Below are positions 60,159 through 64,000 of a stretch of DNA of 64,000 nucleotides, piece after piece. The translations under genes and the position numbers were made by a program. Origin of the DNA: Neospora caninum Liverpool (taxonomy: Eukaryota; Apicomplexa; Conoidasida; Eucoccidiorida; Sarcocystidae); the NCBI RefSeq assembly GCF_000208865.1, contig NC_018385.1, forward strand, positions 1,532,724 through 1,596,723. Reading direction: 5' to 3'. The notes beneath the pieces were generated by a model. That model ran no database searches and was not told where the DNA came from. It was given only the letters and a program-made list of their open reading frames with translations. Position 1 is the first letter of the stretch. Every line of letters begins with the position of its first letter.

Positions 60159-60571
60159 ACCATGTAAAAAACGCGCCATGGTGTTCGATTGTTTGTCAGT
60201 GTGCCTTGCGGGCACCGGGAGTGCTGCTGCTCCAAAGGTCTCTTATGCCTAATGTTGATAGCAGATTCTGTTGGGTCAGAGGGCATTTCTATCCGATCGC
60301 GCGTGGTAGTGGAGCAAACTTGTTTTCGGTGCCAAACAGTCTCCCGCGTCAAGAATGAAATTTGTTTCGTATTCCCCCGGCTTGTTAACGCCCAGGGTAA
60401 CCCGTGGCTGGTTCGGCCCACAACACTTGATTGCGCGCCTGGAAGACGTAGTACCTGTTTGCGGTTGCACTGTTTTATCCAACCCCATTGAAGAAGCTTC
60501 CCTGAGCATCACTGCCGTCCTCCTCTCACAGTGCACACTCGGTGCGTTCATGGACCTAGGCGATGTGCAGT
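60159..60571. other. Convergent intergenic region
   Basis: About 410 bp separate the stop codons of the plus-strand synthase and the minus-strand methyltransferase. It should contain both 3' UTRs, possibly overlapping. Open frames crossing it have no recognisable motif. Confidence 0.5.
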
Positions 60572-63500
60572 TCATTTCACAAGAGACCTCACGACACCGA
60601 CAAGGACAAGGTTCTTGGGGGAGTACTCTTGCGCAAATGCTTTTATGCAGAGTTCTCCGTACAAAGGATTTCTTGGGGGCAACTCGCATCCGCTCAGGTC
60701 CGGCGTCACTCGCTGTCTGCTGATCTCGTTTACACAGGCTAGTCGCCAGGCGTTTACCGCGTGCATGGCCGCTAGGCTTACTGCCCTGTCGCTGCTTTCT
60801 GCTAGCCTGCACGTACAATGGATGCACAAATACAAAGCAGGAGCACAGTAGTGTGGATGGGAAAGGAATGTGCTCTGTTGGGCAGCCCGCAAAGCTGTGC
60901 TTCAGTCGACTCTGATTGCTGCATCACCTCACCGGACTGCTCCACCGCCGTTACGCTCTAGGCGCAATATATGGATTACTGTTACCACTCTTACAAACAG
61001 CGGGAGAGAACAAGTACTCGGATACCAGCTCCTGCAGCTACCACGCGGAAGCAAAATGTGGGTTCAGTAATACGGAGGAACCGCTGGATGTATCCTGCAC
61101 ATAATGGAAAGGCATCTTACTTGCACAGACGGGGAAGAAGAGGCTCTATCTTTATCACCTGGTCCATCTGCGACTCTCCTGCAAGCCTGGGCTCTGGATA
61201 GCTTAGCACGACAGGATGACGGTCTTTCACAACGGTGGAATGTTCTGGGTTGAGGCGCTCTGCGCCCTGTGGTTCAGGTCGTTCCTCTTCTCCGACTGCT
61301 GTTCGCGATCGAGCATTACGGAGCTCGTGCAGTTGTTTCACCAGGGACTCCATTCGGAGATGAGGATGCTTGCAGAAACAACACGTGCTGACAACGAAGC
61401 TTACTCCTAGTGCCATAGCGCTCGAGATGATGGAGTCAGCAAGACCTCCGCATGAGTGCAACCCCACAATCAGTTTCGTGTCAGAGCTGCAGGCCAGCAA
61501 AAATACAAACAACAGCGCCGTAAGAGTTTCACCTGCCGTGCATTTGCAAACTGTTCACATAGCTAGATCACCCTTCCTAAGCCGGGCACAAGGTAATGCG
61601 TTCTTTTCCTAACTTTTCTCCCAAACCGTGTCTACACGGAATCCTTGGAATCTTCCCCGATGAGATAAACGAAAACGACGCTGACCGTCCCGCGCTGTTG
61701 GTGGTACGACACCAAGCAAGCAAGGCTTGCAGGAGGTCAAGGATGGCGTCGCACTCTGTGGTTTGTCGCTGTACGAGACGCTCGCGTCCGCGCGGGAGTG
61801 TGCATACCTGATTTCATACTGGCTGAAGTCCTCACACACGAAGTCGATGTTGGGAATTTCCGCATCTTCCGCACGCAGTCGAGCAGCAGCGAGCGACGTC
61901 GCATTGATGTCAAGAACCGTTACATGCAACTGAGGGAAACTAGTAGCTAAGGCGAATGCGAGGTCTCCCCTTCCGCCTCCAACATCGAGACATCGAATCT
62001 TAGTTTCTGTTTCCTTGCTTCCGAGTCTCGGTGAGCCTGCAAAGCAGTGGCATCACGAAGGAATCTAGACATGCTTTGATGTGTCCACTGCGAAAGAACT
62101 ATCCCGATTAGGAAGCCGACGTGCACGTGCCTGTTGATTGTGTCAGTCTGCCATTTTGAAAAACTACCCTAATGGGAAAAGTTGCGCCTTCCTTGGCCTT
62201 ACTTGGTGTCGAGATCTGTCGCGAGTGCAAGCTCTCGTACAGATGCCTGATCTGCTGTATCATCCACCGAACTTGAGGACCTTTCTTGTGGGTCATATAC
62301 TCTTGCATATCGGCAGCTTTCTTGGTAGACGACGCAGTGGGCTTTGCTTGTTTCTGGGGCCCGGTCACAGCTGCGGTACATGTGGAATGGAGACAATTGT
62401 CGAAGTAGTCAGAGATCGGCCACTCCGTCCGAAGCAACTTTGTCTGAAGCAGGAAGTAGGCAGGTTATTGGAGACCGACCAACAATACATTACTGCACGC
62501 TGGGGATGAACGGCACCAGGGTGCATGCAGTCAGCAGCACAGAGTAAACACTCGTAGGACTGCAGGTGCGGGGGCATTCCACTCTAGATATTAGGGCTGA
62601 AAGTGGACCCATCCAGTGCAGTGCGCTATGAACACCAACTGACGAAACTTTACGAAACTCGCTTGCCAAACTGTTGGTTCAGGCGAACACACAACACGTT
62701 TACAGCACCCGTCAACAGAACGCCGAATTGAAATCTCTACTCTGTACAGCTACTACGAATAACCTACAGTTAGTTGCAGAGTGTCAACAATGTCACCATC
62801 TGGTATGTGACTTTGTGGATGCATACTACGGGAAAAAAGATGAACAGCAGGTCGTCTCTGTCATATGAGAAACACCAGTTATATTGTGCCCGCTTCCCTG
62901 ATGTTCCGGGTCCAGTAAAATGCGTTTCCTTAATAGGGTGAGCCAATAGGAAAAAAGCGAAAGTTTACTGAAGGCCAGAAAGCAGCCAGAAGCATGCACC
63001 CCTGGAACTTGCTTCTCCTCAATTGGGAATTATTCTCTCCAAGACGAGCAGGCTCTGAAAGGTTGTCGGAACCACGTACGAAATCCAGAGTGGCGAGGTC
63101 TTCTGCGACAAAAGTTGGAGGCCGCATTCTCTCTAGTGGCCGATCAGTCAGACGCCGGCAAAGCCTCTTGAGCATAGGTTTCCTTTCCTGTGCCGTTGAT
63201 TGCAGCAGCTGGTGGAATAGCGACTTCCCCTGCGTGGTTCCCGAACAGTCGAGCCACCGACTCCCAACGGTCGTCGAGGCAATCAAAGCCTCTAGCGGCA
63301 AGGTGGCCTCCTGGACGCTCTTGCACAGTCTGTTAAGAGCTTCAAAAGTAGGCGGCGCCTGGACATAGGTGACGACCGTTACAGAGAGCGACAAATGACC
63401 GCTTTTCGTTTTTATGGGGTTGCCTGCCACGCACAACTGGCAACCAGCGTGGAGCAGCAGAGCACAGAGGCTCCTGAAAATTGCTTCAGGGGGTTGGCAA

Positions 63501-64000
63501 GTGTTTTCCAAAGTATGTCGGACATCCTGCGGGAAAGCGCGGCCGTCTACAGAAGAGGACGCCGGTGAGGTGTCTGTTGCTTGGGTTTGTGCGAAACAGA
63601 GTTTATCTGACGGATTGCTTTCCGGCCCATTCTCGAGACCAATCCTGCGCGCGAAGCAGTTTCTGCAGATCCCCACAAACGCTGCAAAGTCGAACACCAG
63701 CTGCGTTTTACATCCACCGGGGGGGTCTGCTTCAGTTTTCGTAGATCTAGGTTCGCTGAGATTATCTTTTCTGTCGTGGCCCGCAGCATGATGCTCGGCT
63801 TCTCCCTCATCAGGGGAGATGAAGTTGTTTTCCTGCCACCCCCTATCCGTGCACGACACACTGTGCTGCGACGGCTCCATCTCCTTCGTTCCGTCCCTCT
63901 TTGTCCAATCACCAACTGGTGATCTTGAACACGTCTCTTCTTCACCTCTGGGAAAGCCACTAGTGGTGGTGTTCAAAGATGCATGGCGTATCGCTGCCCG
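60572..64000 (-). CDS. SAM-dependent methyltransferase, METTL25/GSTCD-like (5' end beyond window)
   Basis: Minus-strand model: exon from beyond 64000 to 62969, then 62443-62203, 62036-61808, 61486-61121 and 60806-60572 (stop). Junction phases agree throughout. The SAM-binding motif CLDVGGGRGDLAFALA lies at the start of the third visible exon, followed by the acidic strand VLDIN. The fourth has GLHSCGGLAD and STCCFCKHP, the pattern of Methyltransf_32-type enzymes with a CCxxK-like motif. The last has LAESSDRAVSLAAMHAVNAWRL and ends near SPKNLVLVG. A conserved MTHKK block lies in the second. The first exon, about 340 residues, is open to the window edge and has no recognised domain. Its 3' donor (GTAAAC at 62968) is the weakest join; an earlier donor inside FVRGS is possible. 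Substrate (RNA, protein or other) cannot be told. Confidence 0.78.

Noticed and set aside
60276..60827. 183-codon minus-strand frame overlapping the methyltransferase 3' end
   Set aside because: It overlaps in another frame with the last methyltransferase exon, which has the conserved LAESSDR...AWRL and KNLVLVG segments.

Overview
This window is eukaryotic nuclear DNA, most likely from a coccidian apicomplexan of the Toxoplasma/Hammondia/Neospora group. The evidence is GT-AG introns of 150-800 bp, runs of (TA)n and TGCATGC-type elements between genes, Kozak-like CACAATG/ACAAGATGG starts, an EF-1alpha of exactly 448 codons with one intron, and a giant modular type I fatty acid/polyketide synthase of the kind known from Cryptosporidium and Toxoplasma. 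From memory, unverified here, EF-1alpha and a type I FAS are near neighbours in T. gondii. No bacterial features, CRISPR arrays, transposons, rRNA or tRNA genes were recognised.

Left part (1-12 kb, all minus strand): a THOC7-like mRNA-export subunit (54-2179, spliced), a tandem CCCH zinc-finger protein whose second finger is split by an intron (3775-5612), a single-exon acidic secretory/membrane protein (7667-8671), and EF-1alpha (10246-11895). A long gene-poor stretch follows (11.9-17.1 kb). A small three-exon plus-strand gene encodes an hnRNP H/F-like RRM protein (about 17077-19468). Another gene-poor, (TA)-rich stretch leads to the main gene.

Main gene (24079-60158, plus strand): I joined 17 exons by hand. 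Every junction keeps phase and the sum is 30,078 nt, or 10,025 residues (about 1.1 MDa). The order is AL-ACP | KS-AT(dead)-DH-ER-KR-ACP | KS-AT-DH-ER-KR-ACP | KS-(no AT)-DH-ER-KR-ACP | KS-AT-DH-ER-KR-ACP | R | sulfotransferase. A fatty-acyl-AMP-ligase-like module would load a fatty acid on the first ACP, four fully reducing modules would add up to eight carbons, a reductase would release the chain as aldehyde or alcohol, and a fused sulfotransferase domain could cap the alcohol with sulfate. The points of most interest are the R-sulfotransferase ending, the alternating loss of AT function (modules 1 and 3), and a nearly identical 571-bp KR block shared by modules 2 and 3.

Right end (60572-64000, minus strand): a spliced SAM-dependent methyltransferase of the METTL25/GSTCD-like type converges on the synthase and runs off the window.
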